The notes beneath the pieces are model-generated. The model had not been told where the DNA came from. It worked only from the letters and a program-made list of their open reading frames with translations, and did no database searches. A stretch of 64,000 bases of DNA, taken from NCBI GenBank assembly GCA_013400975.1, contig WBMZ01000232.1, forward strand, positions 58,504-122,503. Direction: 5' to 3'. The position numbers and the translations under genes were made by a program. Below, piece after piece: positions 41,701 through 53,700 of the stretch. How positions within the stretch are numbered: position 1 is the first letter of the stretch; each line of letters opens with the position of its first letter. This DNA comes from Atrichornis clamosus. Its lineage: Eukaryota; Chordata; Aves; Passeriformes; Menuridae.

Positions 41701-44700
41701 CTGAGCCCCTTGTTATGCAAAGGCGAGCTACCTGCACTGAACGTGTTCCTCAACGCTTTTAACTCTTTCCAAACTAGCCTGTCTGGGCTCCATCAGGGCC
41801 TGTCTGAGGAGCTTCCCACCAGGGCTTCCCTCATCCTGACAGAAGGGAGCCGTAAAACTGGAAAACCTAGGCTGGGGATGAAAAGAAAGGACACTGAGCA
41901 GAATGGTACTGGGCTACAGGAGACCATCAGAAATAAAAGCAGGAGGGAGGCCAAGACAGGATCTGACGTGTTGCCACCACAGCCAACATTGCTCAGAGAG
42001 CCACTGCCCAGAGCCTTCACCGCTCTGCCCATCTGGCCTTTGTATGCCAGCTCCGCAGCCTGACCTCTCCCCCCTCCTCACAGCGTAAGGGGGAGTTTTC
42101 AGCTGCCCTGCTCTCTGAACAAAAAAAAAAAAAGAAAGTAATTATTTGACCGATTTCCATTCCTTCATTTCTAAAGAATGCAAAGTGACAGCTCTGTCTT
42201 TAACACAGCTGATCTATAAGGACTGCCAGGTAATTAGGTTGTTTGATTTCTTGAGACCACAGAAAATGCCAAGAAGCCCACAGTGGGCACATACAGTAAT
42301 TGCTGTGTAAGGAGATGCTCACCCATCTGTCCAGGGTCTTGAGTATCCATTCCCTTCAACTCCACTGACACACACAAGCCCAGCCTAACTTCAGCATTCA
42401 CAGGTGACATTGCTAGCAGAGGTTTCCCCCCACCTGCTGTTTTTTACTATAGCAATTAAATATTCATGCATTTGGTACATAGCTTCTAAGGCAGATGAGA
42501 AATCCTCATAAAACTAGATTTAAATCGCCTCACCTTTAGTATATCTTCCCAGACACTTTGCAACTGCCGGAAAAGGTGTTGACTACTACTAAATAAATGC
42601 ATGCAGGGGTAAAAACAGACAAACTTCACATGCTGCTCACAGCTCTGTGTCAGTGCAACAGCCTGATGTAAAACAAAGTCCTTGGCTAGTGCTACCACCA
42701 GACTTTCATGTGTAGACTAAAGACAAAGCTGGGGACCTCCTCACCTTCCTCGTGCATGAAGCTCACAGCAATGGGAGAACAAGGAAGGAGGAGAAAGCTA
42801 AAATCAGGCTGGACCTTGCCATAGTCATTTACCACGTATCCTACACTGTCCTCAGACACAACTCCTTTTCTTGTGCCTCCCCACCACAAATTTTGGGTGA
42901 AGCCTTAGTAAAGCTCTAACATCCATCGTTAGAACTCACAAACTAAAAATTCTGTGCTTTGGTGCAAGCAGCGACTGGGCTTGTGGGACTTTTTAGAATC
43001 ACTGCAGCAAGTCGTGAATGATGTATGAAATGAAAAATCCCTGCTCACTGCACACAATTCAGATAGTAAAATCTCTCTGGAGCATTAAAAAAAAACACTT
43101 GAATGTGTCATTTTATTTTTGTCCTGTGCCCAGAAGACTCCCTCATCTCTCCCCAAGAACATGCAGATACCTCAGCTATCACCAGAGAATGAGAAAGCAC
43201 TCTTGGAGCTAAAGTAGATGGGTTCAGTTTACAGCATTCCCAGGAAAAGAGAGACCCGGAGCAAACCAGACAGAATTATATTGGAGTCATGTTCAGGCCT
43301 TTCTCCAAACACAGGGTTTTTTGTCATTTTTTTAAAGTAATATCTAATCTCATCAGCCTGACTCTGTAACTTGATTGACCTTTGGAGATTGCATTAAGGA
43401 AGCAACAACAGCATGCTCAATGTAGTTAGGACCATGAGAAGAAACATTTGATATAAATATCATGTGTGTGACCAGACATCATTTATGTTGGGACAAATAC
43501 AGCAACATGCTTTGACTTCAGGCCTTTATTCCTTCTTGCCCCTTTACTGGACATTTTTTCCAGCCTGTCTTTTGGTGGCGGCCTTTTAAATCTGGCAGAG
43601 CCAAATGTCTGCTGCCATAATTTAGCAATTTATTTTTGCATGTGTTGCTGGTACAATGAGACAGGACCTCTCTCTTGTGGTTTTTGAATTGTGGGTTGTT
43701 CTTTTCCTTTGGGGGAAAGGGGCAAGTTGAAGCAGCAGCAATACAGAATGCAGAGAAATTTGGGTTCCTCTCAACAGAGATTTCTTCCTTACCAAAACTC
43801 CTGCATGCAATGTGCAGCCTCTGTTCACACACAAAGAGCCCCCCCCATCCCCTCCTCCACATCCAAAATGACAGAAGATCTCCAGAATTAATCTTGCAGC
43901 AAAACCTCTCAGTTTGGAGCATGCAAACTGTCACTCTTTCCCCATCACTAAAAAGTGGGGAGCTGCCCAGTTTGTTGGTGTTCATTCTGAGCAGAGGGAG
44001 GATGGAAAACTGACAGCAAGACTACAAATCTACGGAAGAGTGATCTGTCCAGATGCAGATGTCTTGGTGACTGCATTTAGTTTTAGGAACAGAAAGCAGG
44101 GGTCCCATCTAAAGACAACTGATGTTGTCTTCTCGTGACAAGTTTTCCTAAATTTGCAAGTTAATAATTTTTCCTCCGAAGTTTCAGTGACAAAGAAGGG
44201 CAGTCTCCTACACCGGCATCACGCATCTGTCATCTTTCAGCACTCTGAAATTCCAGGGGAAGCAGAGAAAAGGGTGCAGCTCTTAACCCTTTTGCTTCTC
44301 CATCCAAAACCTAGAGCTGTAACTGTTTCTGCCCCCTGTATGCAGCAGAAGGAAGAAGGGATTGGGGGGGTCATCAGACACCTGCCACTGAGGCAGGGCA
44401 GGCAAGGCCTTCACAGAGAATCCTCCACCCCTCAGCAGTTGTGCCCTTCAACAAGGAACACTTCACTGGGAATGAACTAGCAAATTGGATGGTTTGGATT
44501 TTAACAAACCAAGAAACAGACAGCAAATGCACTGGCCACACCTGGTCTATTCCTCCTATCAGGAAGATGCCATCTCTGGGTGTCACCACCCAGTCTGGGA
44601 AGCAAAGCAGTGGTGGCAGCTCCTGTAGCACAGGGGCTGTGGAAATGTTCTCTTCAACACCTTTACTCACAGAAAAACACAGCAGGTCTGGGCTAGATTT

Positions 44701-47700
44701 GGTTTCACAAGAGGTCACCTAGAGCTTAAGGAGCCAAAGAACCTGTGATTAAAACCATGCATAAAACAGTTCTTCAGAGTTTGGGAGGTAAGAGGGTTAG
44801 TTCTCAAGTGCCTTGTAGTTTTTTCCAGGATTACAGTGACAAAAATCACATCTTTCCACTTAGGCAAGGTTTTTTTTTCTGGGAAACTGAACATGCTTGC
44901 AATCACTTCCTAAATCTGTTTCCTTCCCATTCCAAATTTTTTTCTTCCTTTTTCTGTTTTTGCATTTTGGGGAGAGGAGGAGTAGAAAAGAAATACTTGT
45001 CCCCTATACCAGCTTTTTGATACTCTGCTAAAAGCAACAGTACACTTGTTATATAATCATGACAGTATTGCACAAATAAGCCAAACAGGAGGCACGTGGG
45101 AGTTGGTGGCAAGAACCAACTTTTTCAAAAAGCACACCTGAAAACCAGAAGGATCAGCTTATAAGGAGAAAGAGCTGGGTCTTGGAAGAAAAGGGTTTAT
45201 GGTGGTTAAAATGAAAGCATCAGATAAGAAATTACAGAGTGGTGGTATGCCTGCTAAAACAACCTTACACATATATTTATACATGTACATACATAAAATA
45301 CTACTTTTTCAACAGATCATGAAGCAAACTTTGTCTGTCCCTATGGTGAGATTAGGTGATTAATAACAAGATTACTCAGGATAGCTGGTTCCAGAGTTAT
45401 TTGTTCAGACGTGGCACATTCCTATCAAGACTGATAACCTGACAAATTACAGCAAATTTTACAAACATATACTCACTTTTATTCAGAGTAAACCTCAGGG
45501 ATCTTGTAGCAGAGGAGCTATATTTGTACAAGGAGGGATAAGAAGTGGATGTAAACAAGCACCTGCTTAGCAGAGCAGGGAGAGGTTGTACTTCTTGTGC
45601 TCACCTTCAAATTATCCCCTGGCCAAATTTTTAAAGAGCTTGCAGTGGGTGCTACCACCTGCCCTACACATTTCAGGGGTGCTCTTGTAAAGCGTACTTG
45701 TCTGTTTTAGCTGTAATGATCAGAGGAGAACCGACAAGGAATAGGGAGGATAAAGACAGATACTGTTGTGATGCTTACAGGAAAATGCTCGGGCTGTGCT
45801 GCACCTGGAGACAGAGAGTAATTGGGACCCTGCCTGGGACACATCAGGGATCACAACGAGGGGCCTCAGGAGAGCACAGAAGACACCCTCCACGGATGTG
45901 TGCTCGTGGAGGAGTCCTTGCTCTGGGTTCTGCTCTCTGACTCTCTCCCCAGCGGTTCACTCTGCATTATGACTGAATTAGGTGAGGAGGTGCTGGGGGA
46001 AGTGCTCTTGGCTAACTTCAGAGTACAGCCAGGCTCATTAAAACCAGCACATTTGCTGCAGTGTGTGCTGCATTTCCTCTAGGTTTTAAGATTGTTTTAG
46101 TAAGTGAAATTCTGAGCACAAAGAATACATTTTAATTTACTTTTTACTGGCCCCTGTTATAAGTATTCAATGTCATGCTGGATTTAAGTTTTCTTTTAAT
46201 TACTATATGGAGCATAAAAGAGCCTGACTGCAATATCTTAATAAAAATGAACACATCCTTCTAGAAGCCTGAAGCTGGCTAAGTACACAGGACAGGTTCA
46301 TTAGCACAATTTTGGAGCATGAAGGAGAAGTGACTCGAGAACCCAAGATTCACAATTATCAACACAAAACCTCAGGACTTTTTAGTAAAGTTTTGTCTCG
46401 CCTTCTACCGCTTTCTCCCAGGAAAACCACGGAGAGCAGAGCCCACGAGCTACCAGTGGGTTGCAGAGACAAACCTGGACTTCAAGCCTTAAATCATTCA
46501 CCAGCAGCTTGATTTGGGGTAGTGGTAGGCAGGATTAGCATACAAATAACCATCCTTCCCTTCAGAGAGAAACAGGGCAAGGTTGTTACAGGTGTCAAAA
46601 CTGTGATTGACACCCTAGACACGGCAACAAGGTGCCTGGCCAGGATCAGAGCTGTGGGTTTGGGCTTTTCCTGCACCAGGGGGCCAGGGAGGGATGTCAA
46701 CAGCACACAAAAAACAAGGACACTGCAGTTCGAGATGGGTTTGCAAGCAAAGCTGTTTTAAATATTTGGCTTTACTGAGGCATGTTCCTAAATTAATAGG
46801 CCCTACACCTTTGAATAGGATTATTCAGGGTACATCAAGTCAAGCATGTAGAACATGTTTGCAGGATTAGATTGAATGTTATTTTGGTATAAAGCATTCT
46901 TAAATGTATCAGATTACAGATTAAGCAAGGAAGCCAGCAAAAACTAGTGCAGAACAGTTGGTTATTGACTGCCCTCCTCCTTCTTGACACTTTATATAAG
47001 GAAGACAGACGCATTAGGCTTACACAGATTTCTTTGAAAAGTGTTTTTTTTGTAAATCCAAATCTCAAATCTTAGAAGCTTCTGAATTCTGTGTAAAATT
47101 TGTTTAACAAATTGGAAATGGAGAAATGAAGTTTGTTCTTTACAGGGAAAACTAGTTTAAGTTTTCTATTGTCTTAAAAAAAAAAATCTTAATGTTTAAT
47201 ATAAATTCTGAGAAAGAGTAGCAGCTCTGAACTGATCTCAGTCCTAACTTCGGAAAAAGCCTCAAGATTTATGTAGAAGCAACCATAGTGACAGAAGATA
47301 AAAAAATAATTCACAGTGATTACAATTGTTATTTCCATCCCTAATCTGCAGCCTGTAGCTCGCTTAAAGTATCCCTATCTAAAAATCCTTCCTTAAAATT
47401 TATCTAAAAGACAAAACTAAGTTTGGTGATTATTATTGGAACTGTTCTTAAAAATTGATCAAGAATAATAAATTCCTCCATTTCTTAGAGTGACTATATT
47501 TACAGAAGAGGTTAATTATTAAAACTGTATTTACATCAACTTGCTTAATACATATTTTTCTTTAAAGCATCTGCTAAGAATTAATATTATAAAATAACAT
47601 TTATTTTACCCCATGGTGGATCAGTAATGCTGTTCAATGCAGGGTTACAATATAATAAATATTATCCACTAAGCTAAAACCTAAGAGATTATGGATACTG

Positions 47701-50700
47701 ACATTTATGGTTTGGAAACTTGTCATGAACAAAACTGAGGTTGGGTTCTCAAGCATTTTCAACATTCTATCAAGATATATAAGATATATCTCAAGAGATA
47801 AGTGATTATTCCTGTACAGAGTCCAAAGAGTCAAGCTTTGTTAAAAACAAAGGTGTGATAGCAGCAATACAAGAGCAAGAGTACATTTACTACTTGGTGT
47901 AGGATAGTGTCTTCTTAATTAGTCCAATACATCAATTACAGTATATTCAAATGTATAATTTGACTTATTGCTCTCACCACCCCAAATGTAAAAAAGATAC
48001 AATAAAATCCATAATGTTCTCTGCTCTTACCTCCCACCCCCCACCCCCAAAATATTTTCTCTCTGCATGTTGTACAATTATCACTTTCATCTGCCATGTG
48101 CCAACCTAAGACATTATCATTTCTGCTAAAGAACAGATGAAAAGCTGAAATTCCACTACTACAAAACACCACTTCACTCAAGACCTGCAGGAGAATTTCC
48201 CAAAGAACACCATTCCAGAGACAAACATGCTCTTCGCTATATAAAAAGTAGTGATTTTCTGCTCGTGAGAAGTTTCCCTGTTCAGCGTTTTGCTATAAAA
48301 TAAACAGGGTTCTCTCTAATCCCAAAGGAAAACATTTTGCAGTAAATAATTGGGATATTGTGCTCTTTGAAAGACAGGTGCTAAATACTGTGCAGTTGCC
48401 GGTAGCTGCAGTTCTGATGCCAGGTGGGCAGAGGGACTGGATGGTCAGTTTGCTGTACCTGCACTCCACCACAACACTTTAGCACAAGCTTAAATTTAGT
48501 CTGCAACTAACCCTGCCAGTTGCCAAGGGGCTGTCAATTTGTTGGAATTCCTTTAAAGTCAGTCCTCACTGGTTTAGAGAAGATGAGACCACAATTATTT
48601 TGTGAGTACCTTTGTCACACGGGGTGCAGAATTCCACCAAGATTTGTACGTGGAAACACCAGAACAAAGAGATGTGCAGAAAGGACACAGCACGGAGAGG
48701 CTTTTAGGCATTGTTTCATTTTGATACGTGGCTTGCTCAAGAACAAATTGGGCTGAACTACTCCTGCTTTTTGAGTAATTTATATAGAATTTGAGAGATT
48801 CACACATACAGCTAAAAACCCTGCATATTTCTAGAGATGACTTGAACATCCTTTCTACTCTTTTAAATTATGGATCTACCGATCTCCACAGCCTCTTTTA
48901 AACGTTCCAGTCAGCTACAGTGAGACTCAAGTGTTGAAAGGATTCAGGATAGGCAAGAGGCAGTCTCGGGAAGATGTGAAGTAACAGCACCAGAATGACA
49001 TCACAGGGAAGGAGGTGTAAAACATGTCAAGCTTTTTGAGAAGTTAGACTCCTTGCTTCAGACATTTGTGTCTAAAAAACTTCAAGAATTCAAGAACATT
49101 TTGACCAAAAAAGCCCCCCAAACATATAAATCTATTACTTAGATTTATTTAAAAGGTCATCCATGAGCATACTAAGGAATCCATTGGGACAGCAGCCATC
49201 AGAAAAAGAACACCTTTAATAAGGCACTCCCAAAATATGGGTTCTTCAAGACAGCAATAGATCAGAGACCAATTTCATTTGGGAAATATTTGAATATTGC
49301 CTATTGTATTTTGGTTTCCAAATCCACCATGAATATATTGAACTTCATGGAGAAATTAAAAGAGAAAGCAATTTCTAAGGTCAGGAGGGCTAACAAAGAG
49401 TGCAACAACGTTAAGCATTTTGATTGTTATGTGTTGTTCAAACATTTATCCAGAAGGAATGCTATAAAATTTTCTGGAAGACTTGAAACATACAGCAAAT
49501 AGCAAGTAACAAAATTCAGTAACAGACCTTTTCTTTTAATCACGTGATAGCGACTTGGGGTGTTTCTTTCAATTTTGGGTAAAATATCTCCAAAAATTAA
49601 TTAAAATTTCAAACAGATTTCCTTAAAAAAGTTTGAAGATATGTAGCAGAAATCAGAACTTTAAGGCATCTCTGTGTTAGGCAATTAAAACTAAATATTA
49701 TTCTACTACATTATGCATAGATGCTTTTTTCCACTTATGCTTCTGGTCAAAAATGCAGAAATATTCCAATTAAATTGTGGATGTCAAATAACATGTCACA
49801 ATGTAGTTGATAATATTTATTCCTGAAGCCAGTAACTTTAATATGGGTATTATTTTTAAAATATTTCATAAAAAACACTAGCTACAAGTTCATTCTGAGA
49901 AAAAAAATTAACAAGGAAGGAAAAAAGAAAGTTGCATTTCTTTTAAAAGAGGTTAGAGAAAATACTAAGCAGAACTATGGAATTGTTGTTCTTTCCCCAA
50001 GACCTTATCCCATCCTCTGGCACTGCAGAATTACTTAGGCTTCCCCCAAAATCACTTCTTTTATTAAGCTTTCCTGAGCTGCTATGTATTGGCAAAAACC
50101 TTTGTAGTAAAATAATTTTCCATCAAAATACACCACACAGGAGTACTGTAATGAAGAGCTGTAGGACAGGCTTTAAGAGGCACTGTACTTTCATCTGAAA
50201 AGTCTCCTGAAATTCTTTGAACATTTCCAGGGGATTAATGAGGTATTTTGACAACACAAGAGAAGCGCCTGGTTTTCAAGAAGCCTTATAAGAGGGAAGA
50301 TTCACATTCTTGAAAATTAAACTGTGTATTTTCAGCCACTAAAAATAACACAATTATTAAAAATTTGGCAGCTCTGAAGAAAAATACCAGCAGATACGGG
50401 GAAACACATGGAACTGCTGAGGAGCGTCAAACTTGAGTACACACATTTCACAGCATTTCAACATGACTTAAACACCCATTTTAACAGCTTAATTGAATGT
50501 TCCTTATTAAAAGCTATCACAGATGAACTAAAATAAGAACAAGCCGAACTAGCCAGAGTGTAACTAAATCAAAAGCATTATTCTTTGCAAGTTGGGTGGA
50601 TTAACTACATGTACGTGCTTCACTCTTCTTATCCCTTTTCAACAACTGTTAAGGTGTTTGGAGATTTTCACAACCTTTGGCAATTAGTGGAAGAGAGAGT

Positions 50701-53700
50701 ATTCTTCCTTTTTTTTTTTCTTTCTTTTTCTGAGACACTCGAAATGATACAATTTATGTAAATTTCAGAGAACATTCACAGCACACAGCAAAATTAGAAC
50801 AAATGAATCACCACACCTACCATTTTCTTTCCAATATTTTAGAATATTTCTTGAGCATATTTCTGCTAACTAGTAGTCCCTTGAATATTTTAATGCATTG
50901 CAACAAGGAAATTAGTGTATAAATAAGGATTCAGCTCTAAAATGCTTTAGTGAAGAAAGTGGAGTTTTCAAGCCTCACTTCCATAAATACCCCAATATTT
51001 CTGAAAACCCAGAGTGCTTAAATCTTTAAAGGTCTACCCTTATTTAATCAAGCTGGACAAGAGACATATTGAGGAGACATTTTGAAAACAATTTATAACC
51101 CACTACCTATGGAAATATCCATAGAGAGTGTTTTATACGTGCATTTAAGAGAGATGATATCTCAGGTGTTTGCAACACTGTCCGACGCATGAGAGGGGAA
51201 TGGGATCTGCTCATCAGCACCAGGCCTCAAGACATTTTAAGTCTCTCGAAGTACTCCTACACAGTAAGTTTTAAAAATAGTAATTGCCTTTAGAGCGCAA
51301 GCAGTTGTGCAGGAAAAAGCTGTTTCCTAAATTCCTTTTCAGTTGGCACCCTTTCACAAGTTAATATTTTACAGAGGCAGCATCTTTATAATGCTTGCGG
51401 TTGAACACTTTCTGGAGTCAAGCCTCATTATTTACAAGATCTTCCCCAATGTCCAGTTTTAAAGGCTTGGCTTTTCTCAGGTCTTTCAAGCAGCAAGCGG
51501 CAAAGAGAAAAAACCCACTAGGATCTGTCCCTTCCTCCAGGAATAGTGATCCACTCATTTTCATAGCTGTTCAGTGGTGCTTTTAAAGTCTGCAGTATAT
51601 TTACAAACAAAACCAACACCAAGGTGGAGGGAGAAGGGCAGGGGGAGAAGGTGGACTTTCTGTCATCCTCCTCCCTATCCTCAATAAGGTTCTGGATGTG
51701 TTTAAGGGCAAAAATTCCACCCCAATATATTAGTTTTGTTAATCCTTCCCTTATGATCTTGCTTGCCTGGCTAGGGAAATTATGCGAAAAGTAATAAAAG
51801 TTCTAATTCAATTTCCATGTTAAGAGATGGATTTGGAAAAAAAAAAATATCAGAAACCATATTCTTTGTGTTTACTAAGAGATAGGCACTCCAACATTTA
51901 GTGTCATGGAGCTGGAGTTAAAACCAGAAACGGCAAAGATAATTTAGCTGCATGAATGCCTGCTCTTCAGTAAAATGCTGCCAAAATTAAATAGGAATGA
52001 AACAGCACTTTGTAGTCATTGGTCGCTCAGCGGGGTTTGCGTAGTTAAAAACCTAAGTGAAAAGGGTGATTGACCTACATTGCAACTAGCTTAGCACAGC
52101 TGTACTTTCATATTTCTGCTGCATCCGAGGAAGCTCATTATTTAATACAACTGAGTTACGTGTAATTGTCGGGCTTTTATTTTACACTTCCAGGGGCCAG
52201 ATATGAATCTCAAACGCGCATCTGGGAACATCCACGGCTGCCCCTCTGCAGGCAAGGCTGAGAGATGGGCTTGCACACAGTTGCACCTGAAATCAGGAGG
52301 CTGCCCAGGGGTAGGAAGGACCTCGCAAATATGCAGGAATCAAAGGAGCAGATGGAACAGAAAGCAAATCCCTTGGCACCCCGAAGGCAAACGCTCTGCT
52401 GTTTCCCTATTGTTTTGAGCAGAAGCAGCCCAGGACATGCAACCAAAGCACATTTCACACAACTCATACCTGTGGTTTAAATAAGTAATAACATTCCAGT
52501 TAACAACCAGTTTGACATGTTAACAGCCCAAGGGCTGTTAACATAATGACTGGTCATTAATGGCAGTAATGACAGATTTCAAAGGGAATATTGTGCTTGT
52601 AAATGGACATGCTGCCAGTCAGAAGAGAGGACAGAGCTGGATAGGTTGATGCATTAAGATGTCACCTTACAGCTCTGGAGGGAAAAAAGCGAGAAAAAGA
52701 AGTTCTTGCATATTTCACTTACTATAAATGGACTTGAAATACTGGCGTAAACCTAAGTTCCTTAAATTAAGTCTTCACTTTCTAACCCAGGAGTGTATAA
52801 GCAGAAGACAGAAGCCTGCAGGGGAATTATACTCTGCATATCATTTCCACGGAGTGTGTTATTTCCAACACTGAGCCCTTTCTTTACTCCAGTCAGTTCT
52901 CATCCTCGTTAACAAAACAGAGTTCATTCCTGCCCTGGCCACCCTGATGCCCTTGGTGTCATTTGCCATCCCCAAAACCACTGGAGTGCCTCAGATGAAT
53001 CAGATTCCAGGGCAAAGCCTCTCACACCCAAAGCATCTTTCAAGCTCATTACCTCATTAAAGATTCCTTCCATTCCCTCAATCCCTCCCAATCCAGAGAA
53101 AAAGGTTTTAATACAGTATAATTAACTAATTTTACCAAAGGAGACAGCTAAAGCAAAGCAAGTTTTGAAGTTCTGAAGACACAGAGTATGCATAAGAAGC
53201 TCAAAGTGGGGACCTCAGGGCTCAACTGCAGCACCAGAGTGTGCATCAGGGCGAGGGAGGTTTAGTTTTTTGGCAGGCATCTCTAAATGAAAATACTGGG
53301 AGTATTTTTGCAAACAGGCAGAGACACAATCACACATTTTATTAATTTAAACGTGAATGCTCAAGCACCCAAACTGGCTACAATATTGCTGGTAGTATCT
53401 GTAGAATGCCTGTCTTATTGAAAGGCATAATGAATGCTGAGAGACAAGTTAATAAGCAATTTTACTCTTTACAGTATCATTCAAGCCACATATCCTCTAG
53501 AGGGCACCACATAAATTGATAGGAAGCCAGAACAGTTTTATACGTAGCAAAGACTCCCTTTACAGTTAAAAAGAAAAAAAAAAACACCTAAGAAGAGAGT
53601 CTGAAACTGTAATTGAACTCTAATGTGATCATGAGTACAATGCAGTTTGTTCCTTACATTCATATCAAGTGGGTTGCTAAATGTGAAAGCTTATTTGATG

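Noticed and set aside
41542..42063. 173-residue plus-strand open frame
   Set aside because: Low-information Pro/Ser/Arg-rich sequence without recognisable motif; an overlapping minus frame is also open. Most likely chance.
53120..53230. Possible MIR-like similarity around GGAGACAGCTAAAGCAAAGC
   Set aside because: Only scattered similarity, with no ordered core blocks.
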